Positions 34,689 to 43,178 of a stretch of 64,000 nt of DNA are shown piece after piece. Both the position numbers and the translations under genes were made by a program. Source of the DNA: Streptomyces collinus Tu 365 (lineage in GTDB: Bacteria > Actinomycetota > Actinomycetes > Streptomycetales > Streptomycetaceae). The notes under the pieces were generated by a model, which worked only from the letters and a program-made list of their open reading frames with translations, had not been told where the DNA came from and ran no database searches. The DNA lies in NCBI RefSeq assembly GCF_000444875.1, contig NC_021985.1:6344170-6408169 (forward strand), written 5' to 3'. Position 1 is the stretch's first letter, and each line of letters begins with the position of its first letter.

Positions 34689-34708
34689 GCTCATAAACGC
34701 CCATGAGC
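34689..34708. promoter_or_regulatory. Palindromic operator candidate GCTCAT-N8-ATGAGC
   Basis: The sequence GCTCATAAACGCCCATGAGC lies 95 bp upstream of the adenylyltransferase start in the 327-bp gap before the ATPase gene at 34922. One arm extended (GTTTATGAGC) matches 30810-30819 exactly. The rest of the gap holds no gene I can support. Confidence 0.5.
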
Positions 34709-34921
34709 ATCAGGGGCACCGGCGGCCATCGTTGAGTGCGTGACTCGCGACCGGTCTCATGGCTGGTGCCTGAGCCACGATCCTCCCGGGGTCGCGCGCC
34801 CGAAGCTGGGGTGCTTCCTGCGGCCGTACGCCTCTCAGCGGCGTGCCTGACGCGCTTCCGCGACCACGTCGCAGCTCCGGGAGACGGCCACCGACGTCAC
34901 CCACAGGAGGTCCGCCGCCCG

Positions 34922-35404
34922 ATGATCAGCGCGCCGTCCGCCGCTCTCGGCCTCGTGTACCGCTGGACCGACCACACCATCAACCCGACCGGCGAAGCCC
35001 GCGCGGTTCTGCGACGTGTCCTCAAGGATCTGGGCCTGTCAGGAGACCTCGTCAGCGACGGAGTCCTGGCCGTCTCCGAGCTCGTGGCGAACGCGCACGA
35101 GCACGCGCGCGGCCCGTACGAGGTACACCTTCGCTCTGTTGCCGGAAGATACATCTGCGAGATCCACGACGGGAATCCTCTTCTCCCTCCGGACCTCTAC
35201 CTGGCTGCCGTGTCCTCGCCGGAAGCCACCGCGTCGGAGGTAGTGAGCGGGCTGCTCACTGAGCGCGGACGGGGCCTGCACATCGTGAACGAGCTGACCC
35301 AGGGACAGTGGGGGTTCCAGGTCACGAACTGCGGGACCAAGGCGGCCTGGGTGGTGCTGACCGAGGCTTCGGCTGCGATGGCTAACCGAGGCGGTCAGAC
35401 CTGA
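34922..35404 (+). CDS. RsbW-like ATP-binding protein (HATPase_c_2)
   Basis: 160 residues, ATG 34922 after CAGGAGG. N-box VSELVANAHEHARG, then EIHDGNP and LLTERGRGLHIVNELTQGQWG (G1 box), as in the anti-sigma-factor kinase-type ATPases abundant in Streptomyces. No sigma factor or anti-anti-sigma gene is adjacent, so the partner is unknown. Confidence 0.87.
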   Translation: MISAPSAALGLVYRWTDHTINPTGEARAVLRRVLKDLGLSGDLVSDGVLAVSELVANAHEHARGPYEVHLRSVAGRYICEIHDGNPLLPPDLYLAAVSSPEATASEVVSGLLTERGRGLHIVNELTQGQWGFQVTNCGTKAAWVVLTEASAAMANRGGQT

Positions 35405-35615
35405 CGAACATGCCGATGCGGCAGATGCTCCCGCAAGGTCGTCGAGAAGGTCGGTGATCGCGTATCGACGTACCGTCGCACCGCTCGTACGCGTGCGTCA
35501 TTCAGCGCTGGCGGCGGCCCGACATGCGCAGAGTCCGCGAACCGAAGTACTTGCCTGCTCCCGCGCCACGTCCCGGCGGCAAGCGGCAGACTGACAGCGC
35601 CTACCTCCGGCGCCG

Positions 35616-36167
35616 TCAGCGGCCTCGGACCTGTTTGGCCACCCCAGTGGTGTTGTACCGGTATCGGGCCATCTCTTCGGTCACTCCGTAGTGCTCGGCG
35701 ATCTGCGTCGGCCCCCACTGGCGGCGGACTGCGCCGAGCAGCAGGGGGCGGGGAAGCATGAGTGTTCCGCCAAAGGCAGTGGCTTGTTCTTCCTCGTCGG
35801 GGCGGCAGGTCCTGAAGGGCATGCCATTGACTTCGCGGATCTCGGTCAGGTCATGCTTCAGGACGAGGTGGGAGAGCTCGTGGGCCACGTCGCTGGCCCT
35901 GCGACCCGCTGTTCGGAGCGGGTTGGTGACGACGATGTTCCTGCCGGAGACCTGGAAGGTCGCGGCGGAGAAGGCGTACGCCTGGACCCGTTCGAGTTCT
36001 TCGAGGCGGGTGCGGCTGACGAGCTTCTCGGCGCTGACGATCTTGACCTTGAGGTGGTCGGCGAGGTCGTCGACGTTCAGGGCATCGGTGTCGCCGAGGT
36101 CGAGTTCGCGGCGCAGTCGGAGGGCTTCTCGTTCGGCGTTGGCCTTGAAGCCTCGGGGGAGGGTCAC
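35616..36167 (-). CDS. ImmA/IrrE-family metallopeptidase (DUF955)
   Basis: 183 residues from GTG 36167. The zinc motif HELSHLVLKH (HExxH) follows RRASDVA; downstream EEEQATAFGGTLMLP carries the third acidic ligand, and the C-terminus is helical (YGVTEEMARYRYNTTG). Family members cleave a repressor, usually the product of an adjacent XRE gene. Here the XRE gene directly upstream overlaps by GTGA but is truncated at its own 5' end, so the pair may be only half functional. Confidence 0.88.
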   Translation of the reverse strand: MTLPRGFKANAEREALRLRRELDLGDTDALNVDDLADHLKVKIVSAEKLVSRTRLEELERVQAYAFSAATFQVSGRNIVVTNPLRTAGRRASDVAHELSHLVLKHDLTEIREVNGMPFRTCRPDEEEQATAFGGTLMLPRPLLLGAVRRQWGPTQIAEHYGVTEEMARYRYNTTGVAKQVRGR

Positions 36168-36585
36168 AGTTCGCCTGCTTCGACGAGTCGTTCGAGTTCG
36201 GTGTTCATGTCGGTGAGCAGGTCGGCGAGCCGCTGGGGGACACCGGGGCGCAACACCGAGGCAGCCCGGAGGTGGCAGGCAAGGGCGGGTACGCCGGGGA
36301 CCGCCTCCTTCGCGAGGGCGTCGTAGAGGTCGCGCAGAACAGAGCTGATCTTGTTCGCCGCGTCGTCGGTGAGCCGAGGGTCTGCGTGGAGGTGGGTGAT
36401 GGCCTGGTCGAGGGGCGACATCTGGCGGGTGGCGGTCGGGGTGAAGAAGCGGCTCGGGGAGACGCCGAGCCAGGCGCAGAGGCGGGTGAAGGTGGCGAGG
36501 TCGGGCTGGGCGCCAGCTTCGACCCGGGTGAGGGTGCTGAAGCTGACGCCCGCTTCGACGGCGGCCTGCCGGAGAGACTCTCCCG
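36164..36585 (-). pseudogene. XRE-family regulator truncated at its 5' end
   Basis: The conserved part starts at GESLRQAAVEAGVSFSTL, the second and third helices of a Cro/C1 HTH; the first HTH helix and the start codon are missing. Upstream of about 36585 the frame continues into unrelated sequence of the opposite gene. The C-terminal 110 residues are intact, ending LERLVEAGEL. A GTG at about 36615 could rescue translation, but without helix 1. It overlaps the ImmA/IrrE gene, so the original unit was an XRE/peptidase toxin-antitoxin- or phage-type switch. Confidence 0.7.
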
Positions 36586-36586
36586 G

Positions 36587-38304
36587 CGGTGACCCGCTGC
36601 CCGAGCAGTGGCAGCTCACTCCCGTAGCGGCCGCACCCGGCGACGACCCCGTGTACGTGATCCGCACCGCGGTCGGCGGCAAGGTGCTCGACAACCCCGC
36701 CGCCGCGGACCACGGCGTGCGCCAGGCGAACGCCGCCGCGGGCAGGAGGAACCAGCAGTGGCGCGTCGTCCCCGTCGAGGGCGAAGCGAGCCTCTGCTTC
36801 ATCGAGGCCGTCACCGACGAGACGGTTCTCGACCTTGCCGACCCCGGCGAGGACGGCACACGGGTGATCCTGCGCGCGTACGACGAGAACGCGGCAAGCC
36901 AGCGTTGGCGGTTCGTCACCGCCGCACCCGAGCGCACCAGCGACCTCGTGCTGTCCTGGACACCCCTGGGTCACTGGAACGGCCGCCGGTCCTGGCGCCT
37001 GTCCCGGTCGGCCGCGGTGCGCCCGGCACCCGGCGCGGCGCCTTCCTTCAGCGACCTGTTGCTGGTCCTCGAACGCTTCGGCAGCGACCAGAACGCCGGC
37101 GGGTGGGGGAGCGCCGGGGCCGGCCGCCCGCCCAACGGGCAACCGGGTGGATGGGCCGGAGCAGGTGCGCGCTTCCTCGCCGACACCACGGGGTCGGGCC
37201 GGGCGGACGTCGTGGGGCTCAAACCCGCGAAGGGGGCTGTGACCGCGTCCAGCAGAGGCGACGGCACGTTCGACGACGAGGAACGAGTCCTGCACCGGCC
37301 CCCGTCCTCCCCGCATCCGGCTGACCTGTGGGCCGTCACCGACATGACGGGCGACGGCAAGCCCGATGCCGTCACACTGTGCGCCGACGGCGTCCGCGTG
37401 TCCCCCCCGGGACGGCGGCGGGGCGTTCACGCCGGCGGGCGGCACCCCGGCCGTCAAGGGGTTCGGCCACGACCAGAAGGCCGGCGGATGGCTCGTCGAC
37501 AAGCACCCCCGTTTCCTCGTGGACACCACCGGCGACGGCAGACGCGACATCGTCGGCTGCCACGACGACGGCGTCTGGATCTCGCTCCAGGACGAGGAAG
37601 GGAAGTTCGCGCCGCTCCCCGACGAACCGGCCCTCCGGGCGTTCGGCCACGACGAGAAGGCGGGCGGGTGGCTCGTCGACGAGCATCCCCGGTTCCTCGT
37701 CGACACCACCGGCGACGGACGCACCGACATCGTCGGATGTCATGACGACGGTGTCTGGATCTCGCTCCAGGACGAGGGCGGCACCTTCGCCGAACCGCTC
37801 TACGTCCTCGACGACTTCGGGACGGACCAGGGGTGGAAGTCGGTCGAGGAGCACCCCCGGTTCCTCGTCCGCACCATCGGTGGCGGGAAGATGGACATCA
37901 TCGGGTTCGGCCCCCAGGGCGTCGTCGTCTCACGGGGACGCGTTGACGGCACGTTCGAGCCCTCGCAACTCGTCCTGAACGACTTCGGGCACGCCCAGGG
38001 CTGGACGGGCGGCAGGCACCTCCGGTTCCTCGCCGATGTCACCGGCGACGGCAACCCGGACATCGTCGGTTTCGGCGACGAAGGGGTCTGGGTGTCGCAC
38101 AACCGCGGTGACGGCCGGTTCGACCAGGCCCAGCTCGTGTGCCGCGGTTTCGGGTACAACGACGACGCAGGCGCCTGGCGCGTCGACCGCCATCCCCGCT
38201 TCCTCGCCGACATCACCGGCGACGGACGCGTCGACGTCGTCGGCTTCGGCGGCCCGGGCGTGTACGTGGCCCGCAACCTCTTCCGCCGCTTCAGAACCCG
38301 ATAG
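36587..38304 (+). pseudogene. FG-GAP repeat / ricin-type lectin protein, 5'-truncated and frameshifted
   Basis: Reading from the junction, ricin-B-like QxW repeats come first (EQWQLTP, NQQWRVVPV, SQRWRFVT). At least six FG-GAP/VCBS-type units follow, with calcium-binding DxTGDGxxD loops such as RFLVDTTGDGRRDIVG. There is no start codon or signal peptide: the 5' end is missing. A run of seven Cs at about 37405-37411 shifts the frame; six Cs would restore it. In intact relatives this is a secreted surface or binding protein. The frameshift could be real, phase-variable or a sequencing error. Confidence 0.7.
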
Positions 38305-38689
38305 GCACCCGAAAGGCTGTGCGGCCGGACGACCGAGAGGCCAGGGCTTCGCCACCCGAGTGCGCGGCGGATGCGGACGGGCCCGCGTGCCTCGGTCTCG
38401 GTGACGGGACGGCCGGACTCGGTCACCAGGCGGGGGGCGCGTCGATCACGGCGTGGGAGCGGAGTGAGGGCATGGGGTCGTCGTCCTTCGCGTGAGGAGT
38501 CGGAGGAAGGTGGGGGGCGGATTGACGCGCATCGCGTCCTGCTGACGCCCCGCACTCAGGGAAGTCATTCATGCGCTCCGCGAATCAATGGGTGCCGGAA
38601 GCTATTTCTCCCGCCCGGTCGCCCCGGGCTACGTTGCGGGCGCCGTCGTTCACGGCGGTTCCCTTCCAACTACCCGACGGGGATACGCC
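38305..38689. other. Intergenic region, nothing recognised
   Basis: 385 bp between the broken FG-GAP gene and the MFS gene. It is GC-rich, with short frames lacking ribosome-binding sites. It presumably holds the MFS promoter. Confidence 0.4.
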
Positions 38690-40432
38690 ATGAGAATTCC
38701 GGGTCCCCCACGCGCACGCCTGGTGGCACCTGTACTTCGTCCGGTCCGGTTGTGGCGCCCTCCTTCTCGAGGGGGCGGGCGAGACGGACGGGCCGGCCGG
38801 ACCGGGGGACCTCCTTCCCGGCGGCACGCGGGCTGGGTGCTGGCCTCGCTGCTCGGCGGCATGTTCCTCGGGAACGTGGACATCGCCGTGGTGAACGTGG
38901 CCATCCCCTCGATCCGCGACCACCTGCACGCCTCCGGCGGCGAGCTGGAGCTCATCGTCTCCGGGTACACCCTCGCGTACGCGATGCTGCTGATCACCGG
39001 AGCCCGCCTGGGTGAGATCCGCGGCCGCCGCCGGACGTACCTGGCCGGCCTCGCGGTGTTCACCCTCTCCTCCCTGGGCTGCGGCCTCGCGCCGGACGGC
39101 GTCACGCTGGTGGCGGCGCGCGTAATCCAGGGCGGGGGCGCGGCGCTGATGGTCTCGCAGGTGCTGACGGGCATCCAGGTCACCTTCGACGGGGAGGCGC
39201 GGCGCCGCGCGCTGGGCGCGTACACCGCCGTCCTGGGGGTGAGTTCGGTCATCGGGCAGGCCCTCGGCGGCGTCCTCGTCTCGGCGGACGTCCTGGGGAC
39301 GGGGTGGCGGCCGATCTTCCTCGTCAACGTGCCGATCGGGATCGTCCTGCTCGTCGCCTCCTGCGTGTTCCTGCCTGCCGACGAGGACCGCGGCGCCAGG
39401 AAGCTGGACCTGCGGGGCGTGGGACTCCTGTCCGCGGCGCTGTTCCTGCTGGTGGCTCCCCTGGTGCTGGGGCAGGACGCGGGCTGGCCGTGGTGGGCCC
39501 GGGCGTCGCTCGCCGCTTCGCTGCCGGCCTTCGCGCTGTTCGCGAAGGCCGAGCGGGACGTTGCGCGGGGCGGCGGCGAACCGCTCATGAACGTGGCGCT
39601 GCTCGCCCGCCGTCAGGTGGCCCTGGCTCTGGTCTCCCAGGCGGTCACCCGCGCGGGCTACTTCGCCCTGCTCTTCGTCCTCGCGCTCCACCTCCAGCAG
39701 GGCCTGGGCGAAAGCGCGGTGTACGCGGGACTCCTGCCCATCGCATGGGTGGCCACCTTCGCCCTGGCCGGCCCGGCCCTGGGGCGGGCGGGCGCACGCA
39801 CGCGCCGCCTGGCGGCACCGGTGGGCGCCCTGCTGATGGCGGTGGCCTTCGCCGGGGTGGCGGCCGGCCTGCAGAGCACCGGGTGGCTCGTGCTGCTCCT
39901 GGGTATCGGCGGGATCGGCTACGGCGCGGCCTTCAGCGGGACGCTGGCGCACCTGACGGAGTCCGTCGAGGCGGCGTACGCGTCCGACGTGAGCGGCCTG
40001 TTCAACACCACGCTCCAGGTCGGCGGAACGATGGGCGTGGCGGTCTTCGGCACCGTCTACCTCGCCCTGACCGACCACACCGGCACGGCACACGCGGCGT
40101 TCGGCACGACGAACGCGTGGCTCGCCGCCGTGTCGGTGGCCGCCGCGGCGCTGATGTCGCTGGCGGGGCGGCCGGCCGGCCGGGTCCCGTACGTCACCGA
40201 AGGCGCGGGGCTCCTCGGCCGCTCCGCATATGGTGTCGATCATGGGAGTCGAGTTACACCATCTGCGGGGCTTCCTCGCGGTCGCGGAAGAACGGCACTT
40301 CACCCGTGCGGCGAAGCGGATGGACGTGTCCCAGCCGACGCTCAGTCGCAGTATGCGGCGCCTCGAAGCCCTGCTCGGCAGACGCCTGCTCGAACGGACG
40401 ACGCGGCAGGTGACGCTCACCCCGGACGGTGA
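38690..40432 (+). CDS. MFS drug-efflux transporter (DHA2 type)
   Basis: 580 residues from ATG 38690. About 14 transmembrane helices between residues 45 and 505. Motif A-like GARLGEIRGRRRTYLAG follows helix 2, and motif C-like GVSSVIGQALGGVLVS follows helix 5, as in the QacA/EmrB DHA2 group. It exports an unknown compound by proton antiport. The last 64 residues (after AGRPAGRVPYVTEG) are Arg/Pro-rich and overlap the first 191 bp of the LysR gene in another frame, so the natural stop is probably lost. The first 40 residues are also low-complexity. Confidence 0.82.
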   Translation: MRIPGPPRARLVAPVLRPVRLWRPPSRGGGRDGRAGRTGGPPSRRHAGWVLASLLGGMFLGNVDIAVVNVAIPSIRDHLHASGGELELIVSGYTLAYAMLLITGARLGEIRGRRRTYLAGLAVFTLSSLGCGLAPDGVTLVAARVIQGGGAALMVSQVLTGIQVTFDGEARRRALGAYTAVLGVSSVIGQALGGVLVSADVLGTGWRPIFLVNVPIGIVLLVASCVFLPADEDRGARKLDLRGVGLLSAALFLLVAPLVLGQDAGWPWWARASLAASLPAFALFAKAERDVARGGGEPLMNVALLARRQVALALVSQAVTRAGYFALLFVLALHLQQGLGESAVYAGLLPIAWVATFALAGPALGRAGARTRRLAAPVGALLMAVAFAGVAAGLQSTGWLVLLLGIGGIGYGAAFSGTLAHLTESVEAAYASDVSGLFNTTLQVGGTMGVAVFGTVYLALTDHTGTAHAAFGTTNAWLAAVSVAAAALMSLAGRPAGRVPYVTEGAGLLGRSAYGVDHGSRVTPSAGLPRGRGRTALHPCGEADGRVPADAQSQYAAPRSPARQTPARTDDAAGDAHPGR

Positions 40433-41099
40433 GGCGCTCTACGCCCAGTTGAGTGTCCTCATACCGAGGCTGGAGGCGGCGCTGTGGCCCGGACCGGCGG
40501 ACGACGCGTTCCGCGTGGGCTTCGCCTGGGGCTTCCCGTCCCCCTGGCCTCAGGTGGTGATCGCGCGCTTCGAGGCGGAGACGGGCATGACGGTGAGCGT
40601 GCGACGCCATGACGCGAAGCTCGCGGGGGTGGACCGGGGGCAGGCCGACGTGGCGGTGCTGCGCGGGCGGGTCTCGGTGCCGTCGGACATGCGGTCGGTG
40701 ACGTTGTTGCACGAGCGCAGGATCGTGGCCGTATCGACCCGTTCGGAGCTCGCCGGGCGCGAGGAGATCAGCTGGACCGAGATCACGGACCACCGACTCG
40801 TGCTGAACGAGGTGAGCGGGACGACGAACCTCGACGAATGGCCTGCGGACCGACGGCCCGAAGTAGCGGTGACGTGCCGCAACTTCGACGAATGGCTGGA
40901 GGCGGTGGCCGCGAACAAGGGGCTCGGGGTCGTACCGGAGTTCGTGGGCCGCCAGCACATCCACGCGTTCGTCTCGTTCCTGGAGATCCCGGACGCCCCG
41001 AGGGTGCCCCTGCAGTTGGTGTACCCGCGGCACGGAGGGCATCCGAAGGTGGCACGGTTCGTGGAGATGGCTCAGGAAGCGGTGAGGGGCGAGGCATAG
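40242..41099 (+). CDS. LysR-family transcriptional regulator
   Basis: 285 residues. HTH at 3-60 (VELHHLRGFLAVAEERHFTRAAKRMDVSQPTLSRSMRRLEALLG is the core region), then a periplasmic-binding-like effector domain. ATG 40242 is preferred over 40230 because family members begin at ELHHLR. It lies on the same strand as, and overlaps the end of, the MFS gene; LysR genes are usually divergent from the transporter they control. It is probably the MFS regulator. Confidence 0.87.
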   Translation: MGVELHHLRGFLAVAEERHFTRAAKRMDVSQPTLSRSMRRLEALLGRRLLERTTRQVTLTPDGEALYAQLSVLIPRLEAALWPGPADDAFRVGFAWGFPSPWPQVVIARFEAETGMTVSVRRHDAKLAGVDRGQADVAVLRGRVSVPSDMRSVTLLHERRIVAVSTRSELAGREEISWTEITDHRLVLNEVSGTTNLDEWPADRRPEVAVTCRNFDEWLEAVAANKGLGVVPEFVGRQHIHAFVSFLEIPDAPRVPLQLVYPRHGGHPKVARFVEMAQEAVRGEA

Positions 41100-41140
41100 G
41101 GCCGGCTCAGGCCCGGGTGCCGCGCAGCGCCGGGCGCGGC

Positions 41141-42283
41141 TCACCCCGCCCCCTCCCTGGGGAGGTCGAGGTGGAGTTCGTAGCCGCCGTCGGGGGTGGG
41201 GCCCGCGGTGACCGTGCCGCCGAGGAGTTCGGCTCGTTGGCGCAGGCCCAGCAGGCCGTGGTGGGCGCCGGGGAGGGGGAGCGGGGGGCGGGTGGGTGCC
41301 GTGTTGGTGACGGTGACCTCGACCCGGCCGTTCACGTGGTGGAGGCGGACCGTGGCCGTGGCGCCCGGCGCGTGTTTGCGGACGTTGGTCAGGGCCTCCT
41401 GGACCGTCCGGTAGACGGCGCGCTGGACGGGCGGGGACAACCCCTCGGGGAGGTCCGTCTTCAGCTCCGCCTCCATGCCGCTGCCGTCGACCAGCCGTTG
41501 CAGGTCGGCCAGGGACGGCTGCGGGGTGAGCTCCGTGGGGCGGCTGCCGGAGGCGCGCAGCACGCTCACCATGTGCCGCAGCTCGTCCAGGGTCTGCACG
41601 CTGAGCCGCCGGATCGCGGCCGCGCCCCTCTTCGCCTCGGGATCCTGGCTGCTCACCTGGAGCGCTCCGGCCTGCACGGCGATCAGGCTGACCTGGTGGG
41701 AGACCACGTCGTGCATCTCCCGCGCCAGTTGCGCCCGCTCCCGCGCCAGCACGCCCTGCGCGGTCAGCAGCCGCTCGTGCTCCCGGGCCTCGGTGATCTC
41801 GGTGAGCCGGAGCGACAGCTCCCGGCGGGCCTGGACCAGCTGGCCCAGGAAGACCGGGGCGGCCGCCGTGGCCACGGCGTAGATGAGGTGGACGACGTTG
41901 TGGGTGCCGGACAGCTCGTTGGCCCGCAGCGTCGACCACGGCCAGGGCAGGAAGTCGATGATCGCGTACGTCAGGGCACAGCAGGCCAGCAGGACCCGGT
42001 GCCGGCTGAGCGAGGCGAGCGTGTACAGCGCCGCCAGCGTGGCGAACACCGCGTCGGAGACCATCGCGGTGGGGACCGTCAGCAGGAACGTCGTCAGCGG
42101 CAGGCGGCGGCGCAGCAGCAGGGCGAAGGAGCCGAGCAGCGCGCAGCTCACGGCGGGCTGCTGCCCCAGGTCGACGTTGGCCCACGTGTCCGCCAGGGCG
42201 ACCAGCACCAGGAGCACGTCCAGCAGTACGGCCGGCACACCGCGGCGCGTCAGCCCGTTGCGGGTCGCCCCCCGGCGCGTCAT
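41141..42283 (-). CDS. Sensor histidine kinase, NarL-partner type (HisKA_3)
   Basis: 380 residues. About four to five membrane helices in residues 20-145, then His191 in LAREMHDVVSHQVSLIAVQ (HisKA_3) and an ATPase domain with VQEALTNVRKHAP and HGLLGLRQRAELLGG. It phosphorylates the overlapping response regulator (ATGA). The signal is unknown. Confidence 0.92.
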   Translation of the reverse strand: MTRRGATRNGLTRRGVPAVLLDVLLVLVALADTWANVDLGQQPAVSCALLGSFALLLRRRLPLTTFLLTVPTAMVSDAVFATLAALYTLASLSRHRVLLACCALTYAIIDFLPWPWSTLRANELSGTHNVVHLIYAVATAAAPVFLGQLVQARRELSLRLTEITEAREHERLLTAQGVLARERAQLAREMHDVVSHQVSLIAVQAGALQVSSQDPEAKRGAAAIRRLSVQTLDELRHMVSVLRASGSRPTELTPQPSLADLQRLVDGSGMEAELKTDLPEGLSPPVQRAVYRTVQEALTNVRKHAPGATATVRLHHVNGRVEVTVTNTAPTRPPLPLPGAHHGLLGLRQRAELLGGTVTAGPTPDGGYELHLDLPREGAG

Positions 42284-42969
42284 CCGGCGGCCTCGTCCCG
42301 CTCCGGGGTGCGCTCCGGATTGCGCTCCGGGCCCAGCAGGCCCGCCCGCTCGGCGACCAGCGCGGCCTGTACCCGGCTGCTGACCTCCAGCTTGCCGAAC
42401 ACGGCGCTGACATGGCCCTTCACCGTGCCGGCGCTCAGGTGCATCCGCTCGCCGATGTCGGCGTTGGCCAGACCGTCCGCCATCAGCACGAGGACCTCGC
42501 GCTCCCGTTCGGTGAGCCGGGCCGCGAGCCGGGCGGCGGGCTCGCGCTCGCCCTTGTCGAGATAGCCGTCCACCACCGTGCGGGTCACCTTGGACGACAG
42601 CACCGTCCCGCCCTCGGCCAGCGCCCTGACCAGGTACGGAAGCTGCTCCGGGTCGGTGTCCTTGAGCAGGAAGCCCGCGGCGCCCGAGCGCAGGGCGGCA
42701 GCCACGTACTCGTCGGCGTCGAACGTGGTGAGCATGGCCACGATCGGCGGGTCCGTCATGCGGCGCAGCTCCGCCAGTACGGTGAGGCCGTCCACGTCCG
42801 GCATCCGGATGTCCAGCAGGACGACGTCGGGGCGCGACTCGCGCACCGACCGCACGGCCTGGCCGCCGTCGACGGCCGCCACGACCTCGATGTCCTCGGC
42901 CGTGGCGAGGATGTGGGTGAAGCCCGTGCGGACCAGGGCTTCGTCGTCGACCACCAGGACCCGGATCAC
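42280..42969 (-). CDS. Response regulator, NarL/LuxR family
   Basis: 229 residues from GTG 42969. Receiver with DDE at 8-10, Asp53 in VVLLDIRMP and Lys in LLKDTDP; C-terminal LuxR HTH (LTEREREVLVLMADGLANADIGERMHLSAGTVKGH). A longer upstream frame of low-complexity sequence belongs to the shadow of the divergent gene. First gene of the pair with the kinase. Confidence 0.92.
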   Translation of the reverse strand: MIRVLVVDDEALVRTGFTHILATAEDIEVVAAVDGGQAVRSVRESRPDVVLLDIRMPDVDGLTVLAELRRMTDPPIVAMLTTFDADEYVAAALRSGAAGFLLKDTDPEQLPYLVRALAEGGTVLSSKVTRTVVDGYLDKGEREPAARLAARLTEREREVLVLMADGLANADIGERMHLSAGTVKGHVSAVFGKLEVSSRVQAALVAERAGLLGPERNPERTPERDEAAG

Positions 42970-43178
42970 GTGCGCTCCGCTCGTCGCCCACCCCCCGTTC
43001 GGATGCGTTCGTCCGGATGCGTACCACCGTGGGCCGCACACACAGCGCGGCGGCGGTGATTCCCGCCGATTGGCGGCGCGGCACCGGCCGGTCGTCGGGC
43101 CGGCTCCGGCCGACCGGCGGGGTGCCTTCGGAAGGACGGCGGGTGAGCCGTGGCGGCCGCCCGGCGGAACCTGGAGAC

